A stretch of 64,000 bases of DNA from Maricurvus nonylphenolicus (GTDB lineage: Bacteria > Pseudomonadota > Gammaproteobacteria > Pseudomonadales > Cellvibrionaceae), in NCBI RefSeq assembly GCF_042854845.1, contig NZ_AP031498.1, forward strand, positions 620,001-684,000, in the 5' to 3' direction. Below are positions 50,109 to 58,841 of the stretch, piece by piece. Under the pieces are notes generated by a model. It was not told the DNA's origin and searched no databases. It saw only the letters and a program-made list of their open reading frames with translations. Both the position numbers and the translations under genes were made by a program. Each line of letters begins with the position of its first letter. Position 1 is the first letter of the stretch.

Positions 50109-52208
50109 TTAGCCTTCCATATTGAAGTCGTAACTCATCTCCGCTGCAGGTCCCTGCAGGTAGTGCCCCTGAATATAGTGAACGCCAGCCTGCCACAGGG
50201 TGGAGAGAACATTGGCGTTTTCCACAAAGGGCACGACGGTGATTTTTTCCGATTCGTGTAGCTGTTTGATCAGGTTGGACAGGGTTTCCGGATCTTCGTT
50301 GTGCTTTTGAATATCCTGGGTGAAGGAACCGTCGACTTTCACGTAATCGCAATCCACATGCTTAAGTGTGTTAAACGGATTCAGTGAACAGCCAAAGTTA
50401 CTGATCGAGCTCTTGCTCTTCATCTCCGCCAGCCCTGCGAAGAAGGCTTTGGCGGCGTTGAGGTGATTGGTGATATCAACTTCGCCACACTGGAAGATCA
50501 GGCTGTCATGGGGCAGTTTGGCGGCTTTAAAGGCAACGCCGAGCCAGGCCAGCAGACTGTCATCGCACAGGGATTGATGGCTGAGGTTTACGATCAGGTG
50601 TGTGTTGTTGCCTTTGCCGCGGTGCTCCGACAGGATTTTAATCGCTTCCAGAATTACCCAGCGATCAATTTTGGTACTCAGGCCCACGCTTGCTGCTGCG
50701 TCGAGGAATTCATTGGGTGAGATTTCCTCGTCATTATCATTGAGCATACGCAGCAGGACTTCGTAGTGCTCGGTTTCGGAGCCGCGCAAGCTGATAATGG
50801 GCTGGAACAGTAAACGGAAACGGTTGTTGTCCAAGGCGGCCTGAACGGCTTTGATGACATCCTGCTCACTGCGCTCTTCATCGCTGATCTCAGGCTCGTA
50901 GAGCGCAATATGGGGTTCGTTCTCGGCTTTGTCTTCCCCGCTGCTGGTGGCAGCCTTTTTGGTTTGATCGATGATTTCCTGGCCTTTGTTGGCCGTTTCG
51001 TTAATCAGTGCGATACCAATACTGAGGGACAGCTGTAGCGTTTTGTTATCGATGTCGACAATATGGTCGGCCATGGCGCTGGATATTTCGTGGGCTCGCG
51101 CCAGGGCTTGATCGGCTTTGATGCTGGGGATTAGCAGCATATAGTTGTCATCGCCGAAGCGCGCCAGGGTTTCATCGTCGCGGCTGTACTTACCCAGTAA
51201 GGCGGCAATATCACCCAGCACCAGATCGGAGTCTGCAGCGCTCATCACTGAATGCACCTGCTCTTCAAAGCGGTCGATTTCCAGATAAATCAGGGCGCCG
51301 TGGGCTTCACCGTGGGCGGCTTTATCGACAGCCAGTTCCAGCTGTTCGATCAGATAGGTGCGGTTGAAGAGACCGGTGACCAGATCCTGGTCTTTAATTT
51401 TCTGCAGTTCGGCGGCCAGCTCCTCGCTGTCACCTGCCTGTTTGGCGGGGATCAGGAACTGGACACAGGGTTCTTCATCGTAGATAGCGTTGGCAATCTT
51501 GATGGTAAGTGGGCGTTCGCTTTCGTCTTGGGTGATGCCATTAAAGGACAGTTCCGTCAGCTCCGCCTCTTCACCTTTTAGGGCAAAATCCTTAAGGAAT
51601 TGTTTGACCTTGTCCTGGTCAGCTTCGCTCACCATATCGATGACGGGCATACATTCGATATCGTCAATATCGTCGTAGCCAAAGTCTTCGGCAAAGGATT
51701 GGTTGGCGTACAGATACATGCCGTCCTGCACATAGGCAATGGCATCGCGGGAACTGTCGAGCAATTGCTGGCTGCGGCGTTCGGCTTCTTTCAGACGGCG
51801 ATCGGAGCGACGACGCTGTTGGCGTTGCTCGCGGTTTTCCAGTTCGCGGCTGATAACCAACAGCAGGTGTTGGTCTTCATCGAGTTGCACAACATCGGTC
51901 GCGCCGGCCTTGATGCCTTCAACCACTGCCTGGCTGCCTTCCTCGTCGGTGAGCAATATCATGGGCACATCTTTGCCCAGGCGCTTAATTTGGCGGACGG
52001 CGTTGTGTGGCTCAACATTGGTGGTTTTATCGTGGCCAATGAGCAGATCCCAGGCCTGGTCCTGCAGAAGCTTAGTAAGTGCTTCCTCGCTGTCGACATG
52101 CTGGGCGCGGTTGGGGCGGCCAGCATTGTTGAGCATGCTGATCAGGCGCTCTGCTTCAGAACGGGAGTCGTTAAGAATCAGCAGGCGGATGGTATCGTTT
52201 GGGTTCAT
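50109..52208 (-). CDS. fimX: FimX-like cyclic di-GMP receptor with degenerate GGDEF and EAL domains
   Basis: 699 residues in the order REC-like (about 1-125), PAS (about 140-260), GGDEF (about 280-430) and EAL (about 450-695), the FimX layout. The REC-like domain lacks an obvious phospho-acceptor (IGHDKTT region). The GGDEF site reads FGDDN (about residue 352) and the EAL site reads EVL (about residue 482), so neither enzyme activity is expected, as in P. aeruginosa FimX, which binds cyclic di-GMP and controls type IV pilus assembly and twitching. The C-terminus (YLQGPAAEMSYDF) also matches FimX. Adjacent to serB, as in Pseudomonas. A PilZ-like protein is encoded upstream in the same direction. 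Confidence 0.9.
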   Translation of the reverse strand: MNPNDTIRLLILNDSRSEAERLISMLNNAGRPNRAQHVDSEEALTKLLQDQAWDLLIGHDKTTNVEPHNAVRQIKRLGKDVPMILLTDEEGSQAVVEGIKAGATDVVQLDEDQHLLLVISRELENREQRQQRRRSDRRLKEAERRSQQLLDSSRDAIAYVQDGMYLYANQSFAEDFGYDDIDDIECMPVIDMVSEADQDKVKQFLKDFALKGEEAELTELSFNGITQDESERPLTIKIANAIYDEEPCVQFLIPAKQAGDSEELAAELQKIKDQDLVTGLFNRTYLIEQLELAVDKAAHGEAHGALIYLEIDRFEEQVHSVMSAADSDLVLGDIAALLGKYSRDDETLARFGDDNYMLLIPSIKADQALARAHEISSAMADHIVDIDNKTLQLSLSIGIALINETANKGQEIIDQTKKAATSSGEDKAENEPHIALYEPEISDEERSEQDVIKAVQAALDNNRFRLLFQPIISLRGSETEHYEVLLRMLNDNDEEISPNEFLDAAASVGLSTKIDRWVILEAIKILSEHRGKGNNTHLIVNLSHQSLCDDSLLAWLGVAFKAAKLPHDSLIFQCGEVDITNHLNAAKAFFAGLAEMKSKSSISNFGCSLNPFNTLKHVDCDYVKVDGSFTQDIQKHNEDPETLSNLIKQLHESEKITVVPFVENANVLSTLWQAGVHYIQGHYLQGPAAEMSYDFNMEG

Positions 52209-52470
52209 ACAGCTTGTAACCAGTATCCTTACGGATTGTCCTTAACCGCGCGTATTTCAGGCGCCGAATTGCGTCATTGCGTGGTGAGTAGCGCAACACG
52301 TAAATAGTTTGCGCTGCCGCACATCTTTTATATCAACCAGTTATCAATTCTAGTCGATAGTCTGAATTTTGACATAGTACTTGAGACCGATTAGATCGCA
52401 ATGCTTTATATCAATTATCTTGTCGGGTCTGAGACCTGTATTACATTTTAGACCCAATTGTTGAGATGAC

Positions 52471-54225
52471 TTACCAGTCGGAGTTGAAATCGTCAGCTTG
52501 TTGTTGCTGAGCCTGACCCTCTCCGCTCGTGTTTTCCAGTTGACGGAAGTAGAACTGACTCATGGCACTGGTCGAGAAAATGCACTCGGTCAGGTGGGCA
52601 GTATCCGTAATGCCGTGATGGTTCAGTCGGACCTTGTTCTGCGCCTGGAAGGGCACAGAGGGAGCGAGCAGCGAGGCCTGTTGCTTGAGGGCTTTATTGG
52701 CGGGTAAAAATAGCGCCCGCATAAATTCACCGTTCTCACCGCTCTTGTTAATTAATTGAATGGCGTAAGCTTCGGCGTTAGGGGCCAGCAGTTGAATGCC
52801 CAGCAGGGTGCCGCCGCGGTTTTGTTTGACCCAGCGAATAACACCGATATTCCAGTGCTTGCGGTTAGGTTCGCGCAAGCCCAGCAGTTCACCGGAACGT
52901 ACCTGTGATGGGATGGCCTCATGCCATTGCAGGCAGTAGCCGCCGGGGCTGGCATCAATGCGTTCGACCTTGTGGATGGGGTACATTTCCCGGGCTTCTT
53001 CGTCCGCCATATGCGGGGCTTTACCCGGTGGTTCTACATCGCTGACAAACGCCTGGGCCCAGGGATCGTGTTCTGTGGCAAGTTTGGCGGCGTTAAAATC
53101 CGGGGATTTCTTGACCGCTTTACTGCGTTGTTTGGGGTGATGCAGAAAGGCGTGAAACTCCTGTTCTTCACAGGTGTAGAAGTGCAGAGCACTTAGGCCG
53201 ACAATAACATCCATGCCGCCGGTAGCGGGGCGCCGGGCATTATCCCGCTCGTGAATCTGGCCCCATACCTTGAGGCAGTGTTTAAACAGTGCCTCGTTCA
53301 TCAGTGGCGGGCGTTTGATTTTATGGCTGGCCTGGCCTTTTGCCAGTTGGTTCAGTTCGTAATTCAAACTGTCCAGATCCAGTGTGCGAAGTTCAACCTG
53401 ACCGTCGGTGTTAAAGCGCTTGCTGTAATTGGGCGGCATATTGCCTGAGAGGTTGACGGCAAAAATATTGTTATCGGGTTCCTGGCTCAGATGAACGTGT
53501 TTACTCCACTCTTCCAGAGCGCGATACAGAATGCCAACATCGGTTTGGTTAAGCTGATTGGAATTGGCGCAGCTCAGTAGCAGCATGCGCATATAAACCT
53601 GCTCAATGGTATTGGCTTTAGCTTGTTCCAGCAGCTCATCGTTAACGGGATGTTTGAGCAGATTTTCTTCTTCGGCCACGCGGTACAAGGTGTGGCTTTC
53701 GGCCCACAATTGAATCGGAGCCTGGGTGTATAGCTGGTAGCTGCGCAGCAGTTGCAGGCCCATGCCGGTCAAGGCACGATGCAGGCTCAGCGATATCTGT
53801 TCAGTGTGAGTCTTGCGAAATTTTTCAGGTTTAAGCAGGTATTCCTTGGCGGCCAGCATATAGCCATTGCTCATGTGCTTTTGCAGGGCCTGGGCTACAA
53901 CGGCTGTTTTCATGGCGCCTTCAGGCAGAATCAGCGGTTGATTAAGGAAGCTTTTCGCCAGCCCCTGAATACATTGCTGCACATAAGGGCGTAAACTTTC
54001 CAGCATGGCCAGGCGATTGTCTGCGGGCGTTTTAAGGCGTGTGACTTCCGGCAGCGCCTGATACAGCATGGCACTGGTTTGCGTAATACGTGTGGCGGGC
54101 AGCTCCTCGGCCCAGCGACGCACGCGATCAGCTTTACTGCTCTGACAAAAGCTCAGGGTGCTGAGCTCCTGGGTAGGCAGCTTGAGATTAGCCAGCAGGG
54201 AAAGTAGGTGCTTATCGGCGTTCAT
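52471..54225 (-). CDS. Conserved FimX-neighbour protein with a C-terminal PilZ-like domain
   Basis: 584 residues, mostly helical and soluble, no signal peptide. Around residue 420-500 the sequence VERIDASPGGYCLQW followed by GELLGLRE and IGVIRWVKQNRGGTLLGIQLL looks like a PilZ fold, with the D-x-S-x-x-G motif present but no clear RxxxR upstream, so cyclic di-GMP binding is doubtful. A protein of this kind is encoded next to fimX in Pseudomonas as well. A role in pilus or surface signalling is an inference from that neighbour. 262 bases separate it from fimX in the same direction. Confidence 0.65.
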   Translation of the reverse strand: MNADKHLLSLLANLKLPTQELSTLSFCQSSKADRVRRWAEELPATRITQTSAMLYQALPEVTRLKTPADNRLAMLESLRPYVQQCIQGLAKSFLNQPLILPEGAMKTAVVAQALQKHMSNGYMLAAKEYLLKPEKFRKTHTEQISLSLHRALTGMGLQLLRSYQLYTQAPIQLWAESHTLYRVAEEENLLKHPVNDELLEQAKANTIEQVYMRMLLLSCANSNQLNQTDVGILYRALEEWSKHVHLSQEPDNNIFAVNLSGNMPPNYSKRFNTDGQVELRTLDLDSLNYELNQLAKGQASHKIKRPPLMNEALFKHCLKVWGQIHERDNARRPATGGMDVIVGLSALHFYTCEEQEFHAFLHHPKQRSKAVKKSPDFNAAKLATEHDPWAQAFVSDVEPPGKAPHMADEEAREMYPIHKVERIDASPGGYCLQWHEAIPSQVRSGELLGLREPNRKHWNIGVIRWVKQNRGGTLLGIQLLAPNAEAYAIQLINKSGENGEFMRALFLPANKALKQQASLLAPSVPFQAQNKVRLNHHGITDTAHLTECIFSTSAMSQFYFRQLENTSGEGQAQQQQADDFNSDW

Positions 54226-54361
54226 TCCGGTCGATTATCGCTAAGTCCATATATTCATTATAGTTATCTATTCAGGCTAGCCCGAAAACATACGGTATTT
54301 TGGCCAAACCTACAAATGCTGCCAGCCATTCTACCCCTGTAGGTTGAATTAGGCGACAGTC

Positions 54362-55378
54362 TTAGCCACCGGCTTCGACCATGACCTTCGAGGGGGCTCC
54401 AGCAACTTCCTGTACCAGTTTAGGCACCAAAAAACCGGGTAGCTGTGCCTGCATGGCTTTATGCAGTTTTAATGCCTGGTCACGACGGATATCAAAATGC
54501 GCAGCCCCTTCGACCTTATCCAGCAAATGCAGGTAATAGGGCAGCACGCCACTGGCAAACAGGCTCTCACTAAGCGCTACCTGGGTGCTTAGCTCATCAT
54601 TAATGCCCTTTAACAGTACTGCCTGATTTAACAGGGTGACCCCGTGTTGTTGCAGCTTGGCCAGCGCACCTCTGACGTCGTCGTCAATCTCCTGGGCATG
54701 GTTGATATGTAGCACCATGATTGTCTGCAGGCGAGTTTCACTTAACCAACGCAGGCAGTCAGCAGTTATGCGCTGCGGGATCATTATCGGCAAGCGGGTA
54801 TGAATCCTTAGACGCTTAATATGAGGGATGGCGGCGATCTGTTGGGTTAACCAGGCGAGTTGTTTGTCGTTGCTGCTTAGAGGATCGCCACCGCTGTAGA
54901 TGACTTCATTAATAGCATTGTCGGCAGCGATATAATCGAGAGCCTGTTGCCACTGGCTGCGTCCCGGTTTGTTTTCGTCGTAGGGAAAGTGGCGACGGAA
55001 GCAGTAGCGACAGTGAATAGCGCAGCTCGGTGAGGTGATCAGCAAAACCCGGCTTTTGTACTTGTGGATAAGCCCGGCAACGGGATTGCTGTCGGCCTCT
55101 TCCAACGGGTCATGGCTGTAGCCGGGGGCGGCTTGCAGTTCGGCACCTAAAGGCAAAACCTGTTGTAAAAGCGGGTCTTGCAAGTTTCCCGGCTGAATGC
55201 GGCTGGCATAGGGGCGTGGTACACGCAGGGGGAAATCCTTGCAGGCCAGGCGAGCCTGCTCCAAACCGTCTTGCGGCAGCTGCAATAAATCAAACAGTTC
55301 TTCAGGGGAGCGAATCAGGTTATTAAGTTCGTCTTGCCAGCTGGCAAGCTGACTAACCTGTAGGGTTTGGGGAATCAT
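54362..55378 (-). CDS. epmB: EF-P beta-lysylation lysine 2,3-aminomutase
   Basis: Radical SAM, PLP-dependent enzyme that turns (S)-alpha-lysine into (R)-beta-lysine for elongation factor P. Cluster motif C119-A-I-H-C-R-Y-C126 (CxxxCxxC), then FRRHFPY and the SGGDPL motif. 338 residues, the short length of EpmB rather than catabolic KamA. Its substrate protein gene efp and ligase gene epmA lie 3 kb away on the opposite strand, so the full EF-P modification set is present. Followed upstream by a PadR regulator gene in the same direction. Confidence 0.94.
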   Translation of the reverse strand: MIPQTLQVSQLASWQDELNNLIRSPEELFDLLQLPQDGLEQARLACKDFPLRVPRPYASRIQPGNLQDPLLQQVLPLGAELQAAPGYSHDPLEEADSNPVAGLIHKYKSRVLLITSPSCAIHCRYCFRRHFPYDENKPGRSQWQQALDYIAADNAINEVIYSGGDPLSSNDKQLAWLTQQIAAIPHIKRLRIHTRLPIMIPQRITADCLRWLSETRLQTIMVLHINHAQEIDDDVRGALAKLQQHGVTLLNQAVLLKGINDELSTQVALSESLFASGVLPYYLHLLDKVEGAAHFDIRRDQALKLHKAMQAQLPGFLVPKLVQEVAGAPSKVMVEAGG

Positions 55379-55438
55379 GTGGCTGCGGTACCCGGCTTAA
55401 AAAATGTTGATGCAGATAGTTGATGCAAGCTGGCCATT

Positions 55439-56080
55439 CTACCAGTCGCGCTCCAGAAGTTGGTCCAGGTATTGGATTTCTTCGTGATAGATTTTGCGGG
55501 CTTTGGCTTCGTCCCCACCGGGAGCCTTGGCGGCAAGCTCCGGCAGACGTTGGCGCATCTCAGCGATCCACTGCAGGCGGCCTTGTACATCTCTAATAAT
55601 GAAACGCATAATCCAGGTATTAAATTCCGCCATTTCCGGCATTTTAAAACCCTGTTCCAACACAATCTCCAAGCCTTCTCTCAGTAGCTGCGCTTCAAGC
55701 AGGGCTTGCTCTTTGGCCTCATCCAATAGGGCGCGAACATCCTCGCGTGTGCCGTGATCGGCACTAAGCAATTTCACCAGAATTTCGTATTTGTACTCCA
55801 GGTGGCCACTGGGACTTTTTAGCCACTGGCTTAGGGCTTCCCGCCCGGCATCGGTAATGCTGTAGACCGTGCTTTTGCGTTTGCCGTTGTATTGCTCATT
55901 GGCTTCGGCCAGGCCTTCGGTTAACAGGCGTTTGGGTTCGGCATAGATACGGCTTTCAGCTTTAGGCCACACCCTACGTAGCGGGCTGAGCTTCATATAC
56001 TGGGTAATATCGTAGGCCGTCCAGGGGCGGCGGGCCAACAGGGCCAGCAATGCATAAGACGTTGTTGTTAATTGAGCCAT
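55439..56080 (-). CDS. PadR-family transcriptional regulator
   Basis: 213 residues. N-terminal PadR winged helix (SYALLALLARRPWTAYDI ... SRIYAEPKRLLTEGLA ... RKSTVYSITDAGREAL, about residues 1-85) and a C-terminal helical dimerisation domain of the Vir_act_alpha_C type. Divergent from the amidohydrolase at 56193. The 112-base gap holds two perfect TACTC-N7-GAGTA palindromes, likely its operators. PadR proteins are usually ligand-responsive repressors; the inducer is unknown. Confidence 0.88.
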   Translation of the reverse strand: MAQLTTTSYALLALLARRPWTAYDITQYMKLSPLRRVWPKAESRIYAEPKRLLTEGLAEANEQYNGKRKSTVYSITDAGREALSQWLKSPSGHLEYKYEILVKLLSADHGTREDVRALLDEAKEQALLEAQLLREGLEIVLEQGFKMPEMAEFNTWIMRFIIRDVQGRLQWIAEMRQRLPELAAKAPGGDEAKARKIYHEEIQYLDQLLERDW

Positions 56081-56120
56081 GGCTAGGGATCTAGTTGTTG
56101 AGGCGGGGATTTTAACACTT

Positions 56121-56173
56121 TACTCCCGCTGGGAGTATTCTGTATATTCTGAAGATACTCCTTTTGAGAGTAT
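56121..56173. promoter_or_regulatory. Double operator TACTC-N7-GAGTA between padR-like and amidohydrolase genes
   Basis: Two perfect inverted repeats of identical design: TACTC-CCGCTGG-GAGTA (56121-56137) and TACTC-CTTTTGA-GAGTA (56156-56172), the second extended by A and T. Their starts are 35 bases apart. Both lie where repression of the divergent genes would act. PadR binding is inferred. Confidence 0.75.
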
Positions 56174-56192
56174 TTGTGCGGGATGAATAAAT

Positions 56193-57899
56193 ATGGTTAA
56201 AAAGCTGTTACTTGGCGGGTTATTGCTCTCGCTTGTGGTTGTTATCACCGCTTATCAGGTGTTTAAGCGGCCAGCGCCAGAGGCCAGTCAGGCCTTTATC
56301 AATGGTGTGGTGCTGACCATGGATAGGCAAAATAATCAGGCTGAAGCGGTGCTGCTTGAAGGTGACCGCATAGCTGCCGTTGGCAGCAGTGATGCCATTA
56401 AGGCGTTAGCCGGGCCAGATGCTGTGATTCATGATCTGCAAGGTAAAACCCTGATGCCGGGTTTTATTGATGCTCACGGGCATTTTCCAGGATCAGGGAT
56501 GGACGCTTTTGCCATAAACCTGGCTAGCCCACCGATAGGTTCTGTGAAATCCATCGACCAGTTGTTGAAGCGGGTTGGCCATGAGGCTGCGCAAGTGGCT
56601 GAGGATGAATGGGTATTTGGCTATGGTTATGACGATACCCTGTTGGCCGAAAAGCGCCATCCAAGCCGTGATGAACTGGATATGGTGGCTTCAGATCGAC
56701 CAGTATTGCTGATGCATGCATCGGGTCACTTGGCGGTGGCCAATTCCCGCGCCCTGGCAATGGCGGGTATTAGTCAGGAAAGTGCTGACCCTGAGGGCGG
56801 TGTTTACGGTCGTGACAGCGAAGGGCGTTTAAACGGTTTACTGGAAGAAACCGCTGCAGTAGATCTGCAGATGCAGGCAACAGATATTAGCGCCATCAAG
56901 TTTTTAAAAATGCTGAGCTATGCCGCAGATGAATATGCATCCCAGGGGGTAACCACGGCGCAAAGTGGAGCAACACCAAAAATGCTGGGTGAGGGCTTGT
57001 CCCTGGCCAGCCGTTTGGGGTTGATTCCTTTCCGTCTGGAGGTGTGGCCGCTGTTTGATGAGTGGGGGGCGGAGTTGCTTGAGACGCCTGAAGCGGTCGC
57101 CGATTATGACACTGACTTGTTTAACGTCGGGGCGATTAAGTTAATCGCCGATGGCAGTATTCAAGGCTATACCGGTTATTTGTCCAAGCCTTACCACCAG
57201 CCATTTCATGGTGATGAAGATTATCGCGGTTATCCGCGTACGCCACTGCCGGAGCTGAGAGATTGGGTTGAAAAATACCATCGCGCGGGCTTTCAAATGG
57301 CTATTCATGGCAATGGTGACGGCGCTATGGATGACATTATTACCGCCTTTACTGAAGCCCAGCAGAAGCATCCGGTTGCGGACCCGCGTTTGATTTTGAT
57401 TCACGCGCAAATGGCCCGCGAGGATCAGCTATTGGCGATGAAAGAACTGGGGATAACCCCAAGCTTTTTCTCCGCCCATACTTACTATTGGGGAGACAGA
57501 CACCGCAACATTTTTATGGGGCCCGAACGTGCTGCCAATATGAGCCCTGCCCGATCGGCGGCCAATATTGATCTGCCCTATACCATTCATCTGGATACAC
57601 CGATCGTGCCTATGGAGCCTCTGTTTTTGGTGTGGAGTGCGGTCAATCGCGAGACCCGCTCGGGGTTTGTGGTCGGTGAACATCAGCGCTTGACGGTGAT
57701 GGAGGCCCTGCGGGCGGTGACCATTGAAGCTGCCTGGCAGATTTTCCGTGAGCAGGACCTAGGCTCTATCGAGGCGGGCAAGCAGGCGGATTTGGTAGTA
57801 CTCGATAAGAACCCGTTGCTGTTTCCCAAAACCCTGAAGGATATCAAGGTGGAGCGCACCTATGTGGCCGGGTTGGAGATTTATAACAAAGGCTCCTAG
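56193..57899 (+). CDS. YtcJ-like amidohydrolase, membrane-anchored or exported
   Basis: 568 residues of the amidohydrolase 3 family. The N-terminus MVKKLLLGGLLLSLVVVITAY is a signal anchor or lipid-free signal. Metal-binding motifs are GFIDAHGHFPG (HxH), the metal-site lysine region LIADGSIQGYTGYLSKPY, HGNGDGAMDD, LIHAQM and a late Asp in HLDTPIVPM. The C-terminal EAGKQADLVVLDKNPL closes the small beta domain. Substrate is not known for this subfamily; cyclic amides or aryl amides are typical. Controlled by the adjacent PadR pair of operators, which implies a specific inducer. Confidence 0.85.
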   Translation: MVKKLLLGGLLLSLVVVITAYQVFKRPAPEASQAFINGVVLTMDRQNNQAEAVLLEGDRIAAVGSSDAIKALAGPDAVIHDLQGKTLMPGFIDAHGHFPGSGMDAFAINLASPPIGSVKSIDQLLKRVGHEAAQVAEDEWVFGYGYDDTLLAEKRHPSRDELDMVASDRPVLLMHASGHLAVANSRALAMAGISQESADPEGGVYGRDSEGRLNGLLEETAAVDLQMQATDISAIKFLKMLSYAADEYASQGVTTAQSGATPKMLGEGLSLASRLGLIPFRLEVWPLFDEWGAELLETPEAVADYDTDLFNVGAIKLIADGSIQGYTGYLSKPYHQPFHGDEDYRGYPRTPLPELRDWVEKYHRAGFQMAIHGNGDGAMDDIITAFTEAQQKHPVADPRLILIHAQMAREDQLLAMKELGITPSFFSAHTYYWGDRHRNIFMGPERAANMSPARSAANIDLPYTIHLDTPIVPMEPLFLVWSAVNRETRSGFVVGEHQRLTVMEALRAVTIEAAWQIFREQDLGSIEAGKQADLVVLDKNPLLFPKTLKDIKVERTYVAGLEIYNKGS

Positions 57900-57916
57900 G
57901 GCCTGTTCACTCTCGG

Positions 57917-57945
57917 TTATCTTCACTGCTGGCTTGCTGTACAAT
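57917..57945 (+). promoter_or_regulatory. efp promoter
   Basis: TTATCT (57917-57922), 17-base spacer and TACAAT (57940-57945) followed by AGCGCC. The expected transcript leader before the efp start is about 130 bases. Matches the serB promoter in both boxes, spacer and discriminator. Confidence 0.65.
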
Positions 57946-58089
57946 AGCGCCACTTTATTAGAGGTGAAGGCTCGGCCTGTGCCTCTACGGCTTTTGCTTG
58001 CGAGCTGTTTGTAAGTAATAAGCCTTTAAAAACAGTAAGTTATCGGCGGCTCTGAGCGGTCTGCGTAAGTTGATATAGCGAGAAACATA

Positions 58090-58659
58090 ATGGGTACATT
58101 TTCCACCAATGAATTCCGTAGCGGTATGAAAGTAATGCTCGATGGCGATCCCTGTGCCATCGTGGATAACGAGTTTGTTAAGCCAGGTAAGGGCCAGGCC
58201 TTCAACCGTGTTAAGTTGAAGAACCTGACCACCGGTCGCCAGTGGGAGCGTACCTTTAAGTCCGGCGAAACCCTGGAAGCCGCCGATGTGATGGATCACG
58301 ACATGGAGTACCTCTACACCGACGGTGAGTTCTGGCACTTTATGGAGCCGTCTACCTTTGAGCAGCACCAGGCTGACGAAAAAGCCGTAGGCGATGCCGC
58401 CAAGTGGCTGAAAGAGCAGGACACCGTTGTTGTTACCCTGTTTAACGGTGCGCCTCTGGCCGTAACACCGCCTAACCATGTTGAGCTGGCAGTTGTAGAA
58501 ACTGATCCAGGCCTGAAAGGTGATACCGCTCAAGGTGGCACCAAGCCTGCGACTCTATCGACTGGCGCCGTGGTTAAAGTACCTTTGTTTATGAACGAAG
58601 GTGACGTGATCCGCGTTGATACCCGTACCGGTGAATATCTGGGCCGCGCCAAGGACTAA
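58090..58659 (+). CDS. efp: Elongation factor P
   Basis: Ribosome factor that relieves stalling at polyproline stretches. 189 residues with the three beta-barrel domains of EF-P. The modified lysine is K34 in VKPGKGQAF, the sequence recognised by the EpmA/EpmB beta-lysylation system, unlike the Arg form used in Pseudomonas. epmA (183 bases downstream, same direction) and epmB (3 kb upstream) complete the pathway. Highly biased codon use. C-terminal GEYLGRAKD is typical. Confidence 0.97.
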   Translation: MGTFSTNEFRSGMKVMLDGDPCAIVDNEFVKPGKGQAFNRVKLKNLTTGRQWERTFKSGETLEAADVMDHDMEYLYTDGEFWHFMEPSTFEQHQADEKAVGDAAKWLKEQDTVVVTLFNGAPLAVTPPNHVELAVVETDPGLKGDTAQGGTKPATLSTGAVVKVPLFMNEGDVIRVDTRTGEYLGRAKD

Positions 58660-58693
58660 ATTTCACGTCTTGGCACAAGTTACATTAATGTCA

Positions 58694-58711
58694 TTCCCGC
58701 GTAGGCGGGAA
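58694..58711. repeat. Short hairpin repeat TTCCCGC/GCGGGAA
   Basis: TTCCCGC-GTAG-GCGGGAA after GTCA, the pattern (GTCATTCCCGCG...GCGGGAA) of a repeat spread in many bacterial genomes. Located between efp and epmA; the following 60 bases (to 58750) look like its remainder. Confidence 0.5.
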
Positions 58712-58779
58712 GAGCCTGCCCCGCGAGCAAAGCGAGTGCATTGGGTATCCTGTGGCCTTCGATATTAATGCTGAGTAAT

Positions 58780-58804
58780 CGCCCCTGTATTTATGCAGGG
58801 GCGT
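58780..58804 (+). terminator. Weak terminator-like hairpin before epmA
   Basis: CGCCCCTG-TATTTATG-CAGGGGCG, 8-base stem followed by TATTATAA. It probably separates efp from epmA at the transcript level. Confidence 0.45.
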
Positions 58805-58841
58805 ATTATAAGGGCGGGGATTTTCCTTTCTGGATACTCCT

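Noticed and set aside
51600..52307. 235-codon plus-strand frame opposite fimX
   Set aside because: It overlaps the conserved fimX N-terminal domain and start; no supporting signal.
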